Shown one piece after another: positions 38,099 through 46,616 of a DNA stretch of 64,000 nucleotides. The stretch spans positions 62,001 through 126,000 of the forward strand of contig JAGBBV010000030.1 in NCBI GenBank assembly GCA_017938315.1, read 5' to 3'. The notes beneath the pieces were generated by a model that saw only the letters and a list, made by a program, of their open reading frames with translations, made no database searches and was not told where the DNA came from. The position numbers and the translations under genes are program-made. Numbering within the stretch: position 1 is the stretch's first letter; every line of letters starts with the position of its first letter. This stretch comes from Lachnospiraceae bacterium (GTDB taxonomy: Bacteria; Bacillota; Clostridia; Lachnospirales; Lachnospiraceae).

Positions 38099-38579
38099 GA
38101 AAGTCTTTAAAAGAAAGTATATTACATTTGGAATGATCGGGTGTGTTATTACAATTATTTTTGTAGGTGGTGTGTTCTTTTATCCACTATATGTCCGTTA
38201 TGTCGCAGGAAACTACGCAAAGGAATTTGCAGTGGTTTTGAATTCTCATGATATGAAAAAATACGATGCATTTTTTAATGAAGATACGGTATTCAGGTAT
38301 GGAGATAAAGAAATTACATATGCGGATGCAAGAAAACATATATCTCAAATAAGAGAATTTGAAAGCAAAGATTCTTACGGACATTTGGATGAAAATACTA
38401 ATGTATTCGCTGAGAAAGAATACGAAGTCAGTTTAATGCTACCCGTCAGAGTAAATAACGGAGAGTTTAATGGCATTCTTGAGGGATGGTTTGTACTCAA
38501 AAGAAAATGCATTTTTCTTTTTGAAATTAAGGAGGTTGGAGTGTATAAAAACACATTGACCATAACGAAAGAACAATAA
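38085..38579 (+). CDS. Membrane-anchored exoprotein, array 1
   Basis: 164 aa, not recognised. Basic N-terminus, TM helix ~15-37, outside domain ~125 residues with alternating helix/strand patterns that could be an NTF2/SnoaL-like fold (FAVVLNSHDMKKYDAFFNED). Start taken as GTG at 38085 after AAAAAGGA, overlapping the previous gene by 14 bases; an ATG at 38064 is also possible. Confidence 0.6.
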   Translation: MGRTRKVFKRKYITFGMIGCVITIIFVGGVFFYPLYVRYVAGNYAKEFAVVLNSHDMKKYDAFFNEDTVFRYGDKEITYADARKHISQIREFESKDSYGHLDENTNVFAEKEYEVSLMLPVRVNNGEFNGILEGWFVLKRKCIFLFEIKEVGVYKNTLTITKEQ

Positions 38580-38637
38580 AAAATATTTGATAAAATGAAT
38601 TGCAATTCAGTGGAAATTATGATATTCTTCTTATATC

Positions 38638-38728
38638 GGGAGAAGTCTTCTCCCATTAATGTTCCATTTTGCATCAGCAAAATCAAGTGCCTTCAGGCAT
38701 TCAAGCGGCGTATCGCCGGAACATTCAA
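38638..38728 (+). repeat. Hairpin-string element upstream of Rpn copy 2
   Basis: Stem-loops GGGAGAA-GTC-TTCTCCC, TTTTGC-ATCA-GCAAAA, AGTGCC-TTCA-GGCATT (38686-38701) and CGGC-GTATC-GCCG (38706-38718), then GGAACATTCAAC. Same order as 33308-33387. In the last stem an A-T pair of copy 1 is a G-C pair here. The rest of the gap (38580-38866) shows no gene. Confidence 0.6.
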
Positions 38729-38866
38729 CCATTAACCAATGATAGTAATGGCAGGAAAGATTTAGCATAATGGTGTATCGGATGTGCCGGTGGAAAGTCA
38801 GATAGTGTGATAATTTATTTTCCTGTGATTACGCGAGTAATTCTGCAAAAGCAGGGAAAGTGAGGT

Positions 38867-39799
38867 ATGATGACCCAAAAGACACATCTGATGCGAAGTA
38901 TCGAAGCAGCAGACGAGAAGGCACAGTATGATGAATATGCAAAAAGAATAGTGGCAGACAAAACCATACTTGCGTGGATAGCCAAGTATACTGTACAGGA
39001 GCTAAAGGAGTATAGTATTCCGATGATAGTATCCTGTATTGAAGGAGAACCGGAAATATCAGAAGTTCCCCTTCATCCGGATAACCAAAAGAAAATGACA
39101 GAACAAACCAAAGAGCAACCGGAAAAGAAGCGGATTAAGATTATTATCAATATAGAAATTCAGAAGGACTTTTATCCGGGATATGATTTAGTGACAAGGG
39201 GAGTATTTTACTGTGCGAGAATGCTTTCGGCACAGCTTGATACAGAGTTTACTGCAGAAAATTATAATGATCTTAAGAAGGTATATTCTATATGGTTATG
39301 TCTGAATACACCGAATCACCTGGCAGATACGATTACACAGTTCAGTATCAAACAGGAGAACATTATAGGAGAATTTAAGAAAAAAACAAGATATGATTTG
39401 ATGTCTGTAGTGATGATTTGCTTTAATGAAAAGAGCTGGCAAAAGAAAATCTCAAAGCTACATGGAATGCTGGGAACTGTCTTTTCTGAGAAGTTAAGTG
39501 CGAAAGAGAAAGAGCAAATTTTGGAAGAAGAATACGGGATAGAAGCGGAAAGAGAAGTAAAGGAGGGAATCAGAAGTATGTGTAATTTGAGTGCTGGTAT
39601 AGAAGAACGATGTAAGCAACAAAGTATAATTGAATTAATATGCCGTAAAGCAAAAAGAAATAAGCCATTTGTACTTATAGTAGACGAATTAGAGGAAGAT
39701 GAAAGCACTATTTTGCCGTTTTATAACGCGGTAATGCAAACGGCGCCTAATTATGATGCTGAAAGGGCATATGAAGTTTTAAGAAATAATAGAGAATGA
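38867..39799 (+). CDS. Rpn family nuclease-like protein, copy 2, catalytic Asp segment missing
   Basis: 310 aa, same family and domain order as copy 1, including YPGYDLVTRGVFY and KKVYSIWLCLN. Compared with copy 1 it lacks about 20 residues just before NIEIQ, the stretch that carries the predicted catalytic Asp (TFDIRF in copy 1). It is thus likely an inactive nuclease, though the frame is open to the end. It has diverged clearly from copy 1, so the duplication is not recent. Confidence 0.8.
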   Translation: MMTQKTHLMRSIEAADEKAQYDEYAKRIVADKTILAWIAKYTVQELKEYSIPMIVSCIEGEPEISEVPLHPDNQKKMTEQTKEQPEKKRIKIIINIEIQKDFYPGYDLVTRGVFYCARMLSAQLDTEFTAENYNDLKKVYSIWLCLNTPNHLADTITQFSIKQENIIGEFKKKTRYDLMSVVMICFNEKSWQKKISKLHGMLGTVFSEKLSAKEKEQILEEEYGIEAEREVKEGIRSMCNLSAGIEERCKQQSIIELICRKAKRNKPFVLIVDELEEDESTILPFYNAVMQTAPNYDAERAYEVLRNNRE

Positions 39800-39810
39800 T
39801 AAGAAGTAAA

Positions 39811-39845
39811 AATCCAATGCTGATAAAAAAGCATTGGATTTTTTG
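39811..39845 (+). terminator. Terminator after Rpn copy 2
   Basis: AATCCAATGC / GCATTGGATT with T-run. Same stem as after copy 1; its T-run touches the next promoter motif. Confidence 0.75.
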
Positions 39846-39871
39846 CAACCTTTTTACGTTTTAAAAGGTAT
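39844..39871 (+). promoter_or_regulatory. ECF-like promoter 2, heads array 2
   Basis: TGCAACCTTTT, 12 bases, GGTAT, 23 bases from start to start. A TATAAT follows at 39872, but at 23 bases from TTGCAA, too far for sigma-A. Confidence 0.5.
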
Positions 39872-39910
39872 TATAATCAGAATAAAAAAATACACAGGAG
39901 AAAAGAACAA

Positions 39911-40342
39911 ATGAAAATCAGTATGATATTGGTAATAATTGCGGTAATAGTTGTGGTACTTCTTTTGTTATTGTTTGTAATGCATGATATTTTTGCAACA
40001 ATCCGCTACTTTCGGGCTATCAAAACAAAAGGGGAAATTATAGAAAAAATCGGAGAAGAGAAATTTGCCTTTTATGGGGATAGGACAGCGAGAAGAGTTT
40101 TTGGAAAATATCGTATCAGATATACAGATGACATGGGAAGAAGATGTGAGGGAACATTACTGGTTAAGAAAAGAGATTTGAGTTTTGGGGCACAGATCAA
40201 TGTCCGCTATGAAAAAACGGAAAACGGAACATGTCTTGTAGATGATGTCTATGTGAGGAGAATTGGCTGGTTATTGATCGCTATTGTGATAGGTGGCACA
40301 TGGGGACTGATATGTTATTGCCAAGTAAAAGGGATACTCTAA
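39911..40342 (+). CDS. DUF3592-like two-TM membrane protein, array 2
   Basis: 143 aa. TM helices near ~5-28 and ~118-138 bracket an outside beta-type domain with KTKGEIIEKI and GAQINVRYEKTENGT, which resembles DUF3592 proteins. Function of that family is unknown. First gene after ECF-like promoter 2; GGAG precedes the ATG. Confidence 0.62.
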   Translation: MKISMILVIIAVIVVVLLLLLFVMHDIFATIRYFRAIKTKGEIIEKIGEEKFAFYGDRTARRVFGKYRIRYTDDMGRRCEGTLLVKKRDLSFGAQINVRYEKTENGTCLVDDVYVRRIGWLLIAIVIGGTWGLICYCQVKGIL

Positions 40343-40383
40343 TAATTGATGCTATCAATCGATTGTGAGAGGAAATAAATAAT

Positions 40384-40935
40384 ATGAAAAAGATAGGGGA
40401 AATAGGGATATACATTATTGCAAGTATAGTGCTTATTATGTGCTTCATAAGAATATGTACAGGAGCAAGTCAAATAATATCAAAACTTTCCAACATAGAA
40501 AAAAGAACGAAGATAGAAAACAAAGAGGAAATGTTCCAATTTGTTTTTGATAATCGGGAGAAATTGGAAGAAGTGGTATTAGATATGGAAGAATTGTACG
40601 AGAAGAAAGATGAACGTATTATAATAATTCGTAGGTTGACCCGCTCGGAATATAAGCTTGAAACAGCAGATAAGTTGATTAAAAAATATAAACTTAGTTA
40701 TATATCTGTGGATAGAGAAAATGAATTGTATGAGGTTAAATTTTCGTTTGAAGCTGCACCAAAAGGATATACATATTGGGGGATTTACTATACTGAAAAT
40801 GGTGAGCCGAGTACATGGGGAGCAGAAAACTTTGTCGAAAACGAGGATATTTTCACACAGGAAGGAAGCTATTATACATATGAAACAGAAAAAATTATAG
40901 ATAATTGGTATTATTACCAATGCGATGCCGGATAG
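40384..40935 (+). CDS. Membrane-anchored exoprotein, array 2
   Basis: 183 aa, not recognised. TM helix ~8-27, outside domain ~150 residues, ending ETEKIIDNWYYYQCDAG. The last ~54 bases of this gene are repeated at 44192-44244 as a fragment without the rest, which marks a cassette edge. Confidence 0.65.
   Translation: MKKIGEIGIYIIASIVLIMCFIRICTGASQIISKLSNIEKRTKIENKEEMFQFVFDNREKLEEVVLDMEELYEKKDERIIIIRRLTRSEYKLETADKLIKKYKLSYISVDRENELYEVKFSFEAAPKGYTYWGIYYTENGEPSTWGAENFVENEDIFTQEGSYYTYETEKIIDNWYYYQCDAG
40881..40934 (+). repeat. Direct repeat R1, left copy
   Basis: Matches 44192-44244 almost base for base (two adjacent mismatches seen by eye). It contains the dyad ATTGGTA-TTAT-TACCAAT. The two copies bound a ~3.3-kb block of five array genes. 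Confidence 0.75.
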
Positions 40936-40957
40936 ACACATAGAGGAAAAAGGACAG

Positions 40958-41557
40958 ATGATAGCGAAAAAATGGCTAAGAAAAAGTATATTAATAATCG
41001 GGATATTTATGATGATAGCTATGGCATCTTTTATACTTTATTGTGCAAATACGGATATATCAAAAACATATACAATTTATGAAAACAATTATGAATATAA
41101 AGTAGTTGTTCGACAGTATAACGGGAATGTTATTATCTCAGAAGATACGTATAATATGGAACCCATAATAAAAGAAGTCGGGGACGATATGCTGACGTTG
41201 ACAATAGGACAAGGTGATTGGCATATAACACGGTTCATTAATGTAAAAGAGGGAACGATATCAGAAGGCTTTGGTAACGTAGAGGCGTATGATTCTAATA
41301 AAGTGGTTTATCCTATTTATGAAGATGGCACCATAAAAATTGTTATACAAGATATATATGATAAGGATAAATATTATAGGGAAGTTATAAGGGACTATGC
41401 ACCGGTTGCAGTGCCTAAATCCATGATAATAGATATTAAATTTTTGGATGATTTATCACTCTTGCTAAAGTATTATAGCGGAGAAGGATGGAAAGAAGTG
41501 AGTGAAACTATTGAACTTGCGGAAACAACCTCTCTATGCCGGGAATGTATTATATAG
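40958..41557 (+). CDS. Membrane-anchored exoprotein, array 2
   Basis: 199 aa, not recognised. Basic N-terminus (MIAKKWLRKS), TM helix ~10-31, then ~165 residues rich in Tyr and Asp with beta-strand patterns (YKVVVRQYNGNVIISEDTY). The ATG at 40958 follows AAAAGGA; a longer frame starts at 40925 inside the repeat R1. Cys at CREC near the end. Confidence 0.62.
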   Translation: MIAKKWLRKSILIIGIFMMIAMASFILYCANTDISKTYTIYENNYEYKVVVRQYNGNVIISEDTYNMEPIIKEVGDDMLTLTIGQGDWHITRFINVKEGTISEGFGNVEAYDSNKVVYPIYEDGTIKIVIQDIYDKDKYYREVIRDYAPVAVPKSMIIDIKFLDDLSLLLKYYSGEGWKEVSETIELAETTSLCRECII

Positions 41558-41585
41558 CATATGTAATAGGAGGAAATGTACCTAT

Positions 41586-42206
41586 ATGTGGAATAGAATA
41601 AAATCAAAGGATACTATTGCAGCAATAATTGCAGGTATTTTTCTTTTTCTGGGATTGGTAGTGTGGACAACTAATCCTAGGAGAGAAAAGAATTCGGAAT
41701 GGGAGCAGATTGTTGTATGTTTAGATGAAAAAGAGATAACGGAGAAGAAAGCAGATAATTGGGAGCGGGAAACACAACGGACTTGCGAAGCAGGGACTTA
41801 TTTTTTGGAATATGAAAAAGAAGATAGGCAAGTGAATTTATATTATAGAGGAAATGATGAACAGGAAAAAAAGTTAATTGAAAAAGGGATAGAGAGTTTT
41901 TTATTGACTGAAGATGAGACAAAATTGTTTTGTACAAAAACGTTTATTAAGCCGAATGCTTTTGGATTTGAAATAGATTATGGAATAATAGAAATTGATT
42001 TAAAGGAAGAGACAAGCCAAATATTGATAGATTATGATGACGAATATATTGTTCCTAAGAGTCTAAGTGGCGAAACATTATACTATGTCGAGCTATCATT
42101 TGATAAGCGAAGAAGTAAAGTGTTTTGTTTGGATTTGCAGACAAACAAAAAAGAATGTATCTATCGGACAGATAAAAAAATAGTTGAAATAATAAGAGGG
42201 CTTTGA
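41586..42206 (+). CDS. Membrane-anchored exoprotein, array 2
   Basis: 206 aa, not recognised. TM helix ~12-30, outside domain ~170 residues with beta-propeller-like strands (YYVELSFDKRRSKVFCLDLQ). TAGGAGG precedes the ATG; the frame back to 41502 overlaps the previous gene. Confidence 0.62.
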   Translation: MWNRIKSKDTIAAIIAGIFLFLGLVVWTTNPRREKNSEWEQIVVCLDEKEITEKKADNWERETQRTCEAGTYFLEYEKEDRQVNLYYRGNDEQEKKLIEKGIESFLLTEDETKLFCTKTFIKPNAFGFEIDYGIIEIDLKEETSQILIDYDDEYIVPKSLSGETLYYVELSFDKRRSKVFCLDLQTNKKECIYRTDKKIVEIIRGL

Positions 42207-42207
42207 T

Positions 42208-42933
42208 TTGCTAAAACGGAATATGGGTTTAAAAGGTGCGTTAGTGTTTATAGTAGTTTGTTTATGTATATGCGTTAGTTTATGCTTCTGGGGTATAAGT
42301 TATTATTTAAAATATCTGTCTTTTTCAGAGAATAACGTATTACCAAAACAAGAAATTACTAATTATTTGTCGCAGACATATGGAGGGGAGTTTGTCTTAC
42401 AGGAACAAAAATTTTATAAAGAAGAAGGGTATCACATATGGGAATACAAATTTGTGGATGAAAATGGTCTTGAGTTTTATGAATATTACGAGCATCCTAT
42501 TGAGCGGCCTTTGGATAGGGCAGGAGTATATGTTTTTTTTGACAGAAAAATAAACTCAGAAGAAATAGACTTTTATTGGACTGAAAAAATAAAAGAGGTG
42601 TATGCAGAAACGCTACATATAGAAAAATATCAGTTAGATAATAGTCCACACGTTGGAAGAATAAGATATGTGTTTGATATACAAAAAAATGATATTAATG
42701 AGATTGCTAGTATTATTGCTCAAATTTATATGTTTACATTTGAGAATGTTAAAAAGCCTGAAAATAGTCATATGGGGTGCAGAATAAAATATAAAGGAAA
42801 GAGAATATGCACAATAGGAGCAACGCCTTCCGATGAAATATACCAATATATAGGAGAAGAGGAAGAGGCAATTTTACAGTACATATATCAAAGGATTAGT
42901 GAGGAGTGCAAAGAATATTTTGAAAAAAGTTAA
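42208..42933 (+). CDS. Membrane-anchored exoprotein, family A copy 1
   Basis: 241 aa, not recognised; paralogue of the gene at 43493. Basic start, TM helix ~10-32, then a ~200-residue outside domain. Family marks shared by both: YLSFS, ITNYLSQTY / IENYLADTY, EFVLQEQKFY / DFTLKGKDFY and YKFVDENGLEF / YTFVDQSGLEF. Size and topology recall TipC-type membrane-tethered immunity proteins, but I cannot show homology. Start is TTG, one base after the previous stop, with GAGG before it. Confidence 0.65.
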   Translation: MLKRNMGLKGALVFIVVCLCICVSLCFWGISYYLKYLSFSENNVLPKQEITNYLSQTYGGEFVLQEQKFYKEEGYHIWEYKFVDENGLEFYEYYEHPIERPLDRAGVYVFFDRKINSEEIDFYWTEKIKEVYAETLHIEKYQLDNSPHVGRIRYVFDIQKNDINEIASIIAQIYMFTFENVKKPENSHMGCRIKYKGKRICTIGATPSDEIYQYIGEEEEAILQYIYQRISEECKEYFEKS

Positions 42934-42967
42934 ATTCATAGATATGGCAAGATGGAAAACGTATTCA

Positions 42968-43465
42968 ATGAGAAAAAAAGTTACTATTATAACTTTAATA
43001 TTAATTGGTGTGTTTGTGATATACGCAATAACATTCGGTACGTCAACAACAACGGTTGTGGTATATCCGGCTATTATCGAAAATCCGGATGAAGAGATAG
43101 TAGAAATGGATTTGAAGCTGATAGGTAAGTTTGAAGCAGAAGATGAAGAGTATGTGGCACATTCAAAAGAAACGATGATGCGAGATACTTTATGGTGGCA
43201 AAGTTGTACTAAAGATTCATATGAAATCATAACAAAAAGGCTTGGACTTGATGAAATTGATTATGATTTCGATCATAAGAATTACTCGTATATTTTTTCG
43301 TATGGAAGACCTTTAAAGAGTTTATGCTGTAACAAAACGCTTGAATATGCACAAGGAGGATATGGGGTAGAGTATGAGTTTGATATGGAGACTCCCTATG
43401 AATCAAATGTTGTATATATTTATGAGACAGATGATTATTATTTGGTAGATATTGAATGGATATAA
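42968..43465 (+). CDS. Membrane-anchored exoprotein, family B copy 1
   Basis: 165 aa, not recognised. Paralogues at 44289 (165 aa) and 46004 (166 aa). MRKKVTI start, TM ~5-22, outside domain with YPAIIENPDEEIVEMDLKL, SYGRPLK and LEYAQGGYGVEYEFDM. All three copies align from this ATG, which is why I prefer it to the longer frame from 42899. By eye about 18 residues differ between copies 1 and 2. Confidence 0.68.
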   Translation: MRKKVTIITLILIGVFVIYAITFGTSTTTVVVYPAIIENPDEEIVEMDLKLIGKFEAEDEEYVAHSKETMMRDTLWWQSCTKDSYEIITKRLGLDEIDYDFDHKNYSYIFSYGRPLKSLCCNKTLEYAQGGYGVEYEFDMETPYESNVVYIYETDDYYLVDIEWI

Positions 43466-43492
43466 TAGAAGGAGCTAAATTGCAATTTATTT

Positions 43493-44185
43493 ATGAGAGT
43501 TTATAGAAATAGACTGATAAAAGTGACTGCCATCATATGTATTTGTTTTGTGTTGGGAAATATATATTACTATTTCAGATATTTATCTTTTTCAAGATTT
43601 AATATAATGCCAAGAAAAATCATTGAAAATTATTTGGCAGATACTTATTATAATGATTTTACGTTAAAGGGAAAAGACTTTTATGTAGAACATAAAAATT
43701 ACATATGGAAGTATACGTTTGTAGATCAAAGTGGTTTGGAGTTTGATATTTATTATAGGCATCTAAGTGAAAGTGCAGAGGGATTCTTTTATCTTTTATT
43801 TGATAATAAAATGGGAAATTGGTGGATTTTGGATTATTACTGGCAGGCAAAGTTGCGAAAAGAATTTGAAGAAGAGTTGCGCACTGAAAAATATGAAAAA
43901 GAGTTTGATGGTGGAACTCCAAGCTATATTTTTGAAATTAAGACAGAAACAGATATAGATGAAATTTCAAAAACAATCTCAATTACTTTAAGCAATATAC
44001 CAAAGTATGTAAAGACCTTTACTGATAAAACGATAGGAATGTATGTAGTTATTTATCAAGGAAAAAGTATTTATACACTAGGAATTGATAATAAAATAAG
44101 CAAAGTTATGGATATGGACCAAAGGTTATTGGAGCAATATATATATAATGAAATATATGACTTGTACATACAGGCAAATAACTAG
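43493..44185 (+). CDS. Membrane-anchored exoprotein, family A copy 2
   Basis: 230 aa, paralogue of 42208 with the same layout (basic start, TM ~8-26, outside domain). The ribosome site AAGGAG is ~17 bases before the ATG, further than usual, so expression may be weak. The A-B gene order (42208-42968) is repeated here as 43493-44289, with a gene fragment between. Confidence 0.65.
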   Translation: MRVYRNRLIKVTAIICICFVLGNIYYYFRYLSFSRFNIMPRKIIENYLADTYYNDFTLKGKDFYVEHKNYIWKYTFVDQSGLEFDIYYRHLSESAEGFFYLLFDNKMGNWWILDYYWQAKLRKEFEEELRTEKYEKEFDGGTPSYIFEIKTETDIDEISKTISITLSNIPKYVKTFTDKTIGMYVVIYQGKSIYTLGIDNKISKVMDMDQRLLEQYIYNEIYDLYIQANN

Positions 44186-44191
44186 TATATA

Positions 44192-44244
44192 TGAAACAGA
44201 AAAACCATAGATAATTGGTATTATTACCAATGCGATGCCGGATA
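44192..44244 (+). pseudogene. Fragment of the 40384-type gene 3' end (direct repeat R1, right copy)
   Basis: Copy of the last ~54 bases of the gene at 40384, without the rest, in the same strand. A TAG follows within the copied piece (AAAACCATAG). It is likely the scar of a duplication or deletion at a cassette edge. Confidence 0.7.
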
Positions 44245-44288
44245 AGTGTGTGGTAAAGAATATACTTGCAAGATGGGAAAGGTATTCA

Positions 44289-44786
44289 ATGAGAAAAAAA
44301 GTTACTATTATAATTTTAATATTAATTGGTGTGTTTGTGATATACGCAATAACATTCGGTACGTCAACAACAACGGTTGTGGTATATCCGGCTATTATCG
44401 AAAATCCGGATGAAGAGATAATAGAAATGGATTTGAAGCTGATAGGTAAGTTTGAAGCAGAAGATGAAGAGTATGTGGCACGTTCCAAAGAAAAAATGAT
44501 GCAAGATACTTTGCGGTGGCAAAGTTGTAATAAAGATTCATATGAAATTATGAAAAAGAGGCTTGGATTTGGTGAAATTGATTATGATTTCGATTATATG
44601 AATTACTCATATGTGTTTTCCTATGGAAGACCATTAAAGCGTTTATGTTGTGACAAAACGCTTGAATATGCACAAGGAGGATATGGGGTAGAGTATGAGT
44701 TTGATATGGAGACTCCTTATGAATCAAGTGTTGTATATATTTATGAGACAGATAATTATTATTTGGTAGATATCGAGTGGATATAA
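44289..44786 (+). CDS. Membrane-anchored exoprotein, family B copy 2
   Basis: 165 aa, closest paralogue of 42968; the first ~65 residues are almost the same, and changes cluster in the middle (~65-120). Same TM and outside-domain layout. AAAGG precedes the ATG by six bases. The coding stretch 44289-44450 is nearly identical to 42968-43129 at DNA level, which suggests recent duplication. Confidence 0.68.
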   Translation: MRKKVTIIILILIGVFVIYAITFGTSTTTVVVYPAIIENPDEEIIEMDLKLIGKFEAEDEEYVARSKEKMMQDTLRWQSCNKDSYEIMKKRLGFGEIDYDFDYMNYSYVFSYGRPLKRLCCDKTLEYAQGGYGVEYEFDMETPYESSVVYIYETDNYYLVDIEWI

Positions 44787-44816
44787 TATATATGTAATTT
44801 AGGAAGGATTACATTC

Positions 44817-45479
44817 ATGAGAAAAAATAAGACATATATACTTATGACAGTTATTTGCATCGGCATTATACTAGTGCTTTTTGCGCAAGACTTGCAAAAA
44901 ACTAAGGCTATTGGGAACATAGAGATAGAAAAAGAAGAATTGCAGAAAAAGTATGAAATGCTTCAAGCAGAACATACAAAATTAAATGATCAGCTTGAGG
45001 AAAAAGAAACATACAGTCAAGAACTGGAAGGGAAAATAAATTTCTGGGAGGAAAATAGACCTGAAGGATGGCAACCTTTTCACGGATGGTGGGTGGCAGA
45101 TGTTTATTACTTGCCAAACGATAGTACAGAGTATGAATGCTGGAAAGAAATAAAATTATACGATTATGTAATAAGAATGAACGGAGATGATGTGACAGAT
45201 AAGCCGATGTATAATGTGGCGGCACGGATTAAAGGTGATGTAGTAGAAAATATAAAAAATCTAGGTATTACGAATGAAGATTTATTAAATCTTTTACAAG
45301 CTGATTGTTACGCAGAAATTGACATTAGCATGACATATGAATGGAATAGAAAGTTGCTTAGCAGAGAGGTTGATTTAATACAAAATGCAAAATATTATCC
45401 CATTACTAACGATGTGATGATATGTGTGTCTGATAATGATGGCGGAAGAGTATATATCCTGGGTCGGATTGGGTATTAG
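44817..45479 (+). CDS. Membrane-anchored coiled-coil exoprotein, family C copy 1
   Basis: 220 aa, not recognised; near-identical paralogue at 47119. TM helix ~7-23, coiled coil ~34-78 (EIEKEELQKKYEML and on), then a ~140-residue domain with RPEGWQPFHGWWVADVYYLP. AGGAAGG precedes the ATG. About 17 residue differences from copy 2 by eye. Confidence 0.7.
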   Translation: MRKNKTYILMTVICIGIILVLFAQDLQKTKAIGNIEIEKEELQKKYEMLQAEHTKLNDQLEEKETYSQELEGKINFWEENRPEGWQPFHGWWVADVYYLPNDSTEYECWKEIKLYDYVIRMNGDDVTDKPMYNVAARIKGDVVENIKNLGITNEDLLNLLQADCYAEIDISMTYEWNRKLLSREVDLIQNAKYYPITNDVMICVSDNDGGRVYILGRIGY

Positions 45480-45518
45480 AGAGAGAAGAGACTTGTGACT
45501 TAAAGTAGAAGGGATACT

Positions 45519-45878
45519 ATGAAAACAAAACTGTTATATTTATGCTTAGGAATTTCCATATTAATAATAATTTGCATGTGTAGTTATATTCAAGCCTATA
45601 ATCCGTACTGTGAGTATATTCATGCAGAATATGTATATGAAATTGAAAACAGGGTACCGGATAAAGAGGTTGCTGAGAAAATTGCAGATGTAGTTATGGA
45701 AGCACATTCTGAACTAAAAGAAGGATGTACATATCAGAAAGAAGTTACTTATGAAGAACAGAGCAACGAATGGAAAATAACATATGTACAGGTAACGCCG
45801 GATGGGGAATGCTTGCAGGAAACAAAAACAGAAGTTGGAATTAATAAGGACAATGGCATGTTGTCAATTGTGTATTAG
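45519..45878 (+). CDS. Small exoprotein resembling NTF2-fold immunity proteins
   Basis: 119 aa. N-terminal hydrophobic anchor or signal (~4-24), then VPDKEVAEKIADVVMEAHSE near residue 45 and a beta-strand end (EVGINKDNGMLSIVY). The pattern V-P-D-x-x-x-A-x-x-I-A and the final 'K-x-x-G-x-L' strand are like NTF2-fold immunity proteins (Imm-NTF2-2/YbbC-YhhH group). If right, it is the only array member whose family suggests toxin immunity. Confidence 0.55.
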   Translation: MKTKLLYLCLGISILIIICMCSYIQAYNPYCEYIHAEYVYEIENRVPDKEVAEKIADVVMEAHSELKEGCTYQKEVTYEEQSNEWKITYVQVTPDGECLQETKTEVGINKDNGMLSIVY

Positions 45879-46003
45879 TGCCGGGGCAGATGCTGCTGAC
45901 GCTTATGTATAGCATCCGTGTACAGATGAAATGATGGGCGGATTAATGGTGGGAGATCTGTGGCCAAGGACAAAATATACTTAAAAGATGGAGAATGCAT
46001 TCG
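45879..46003 (+). pseudogene. Possible decayed gene end in short gap
   Basis: One frame reads GADAADAYV, a stop, then HPCTDEMMGGLMVGDLWPRT and a further stop at ~45983. It could be a remnant of a larger protein's C-terminus. Too short to be sure. Confidence 0.25.
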
Positions 46004-46504
46004 ATGAGAAAAAAAGTTACTATTATAATTTTGATATTGATTGGCATTATTACTATATGCCTAATAATACTCAGTAGACCAAGAGTAGTTGTGATACATC
46101 CGGCTATTATCGAAAATCCAAATGAAGAGATAATAGAAATGGATTTGAAGCTGATAGGTAAGTTTAAAGCAGAAGATGAAGCGTATGTAGGATATTCTAA
46201 AGAATATCTGATGAATACTACTTATTGGTGGCAAGCTATGAGACAGTCGCACTATGAACATATTGCAAAAGAAAGACTCGGCTTGGAAGAAATAAATTAT
46301 GATTTTGATTTTGAAAAATATTCATATATTTTTTCATATGGAAGGCCCTTCAAGTATTTACGCTGTGATAAAACTCTTGAATATATGCAAGGAGGATATG
46401 CGGTAGAGTACGAGTTTGATATGGAAATTCCCTATGAATCAAATGTTGTATATGTGTATGAGACAGATGATTACTTTCTGGTAGAGGTTGAGTGGATAAA
46501 ATAA
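46004..46504 (+). CDS. Membrane-anchored exoprotein, family B copy 3
   Basis: 166 aa, most diverged of the three family B copies: the TM sequence differs (IGIITICLIIL) and the middle is changed, but HPAIIENPNEEIIEMDLKL, SYGRPF and LEYMQGGYAVEYEFDM remain. GGAGA sits nine bases before the ATG. Confidence 0.66.
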   Translation: MRKKVTIIILILIGIITICLIILSRPRVVVIHPAIIENPNEEIIEMDLKLIGKFKAEDEAYVGYSKEYLMNTTYWWQAMRQSHYEHIAKERLGLEEINYDFDFEKYSYIFSYGRPFKYLRCDKTLEYMQGGYAVEYEFDMEIPYESNVVYVYETDDYFLVEVEWIK

Positions 46505-46616
46505 ATAGCTAAGAACAAGCGATAATATTGTTAGACAGCATTAAAAAAGAGGAGAATCATAGACATCCCATATATTTTATATAGTGTTTTGACAGAAGGC
46601 TATAAGGAGGAATGCT

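Noticed and set aside
45073..45090. GCAACCTTTT inside family C gene (also near 47375)
   Set aside because: Looks like the ECF -35 box but is in coding sequence (WQPFHG) and lacks GGTAT at the right distance.
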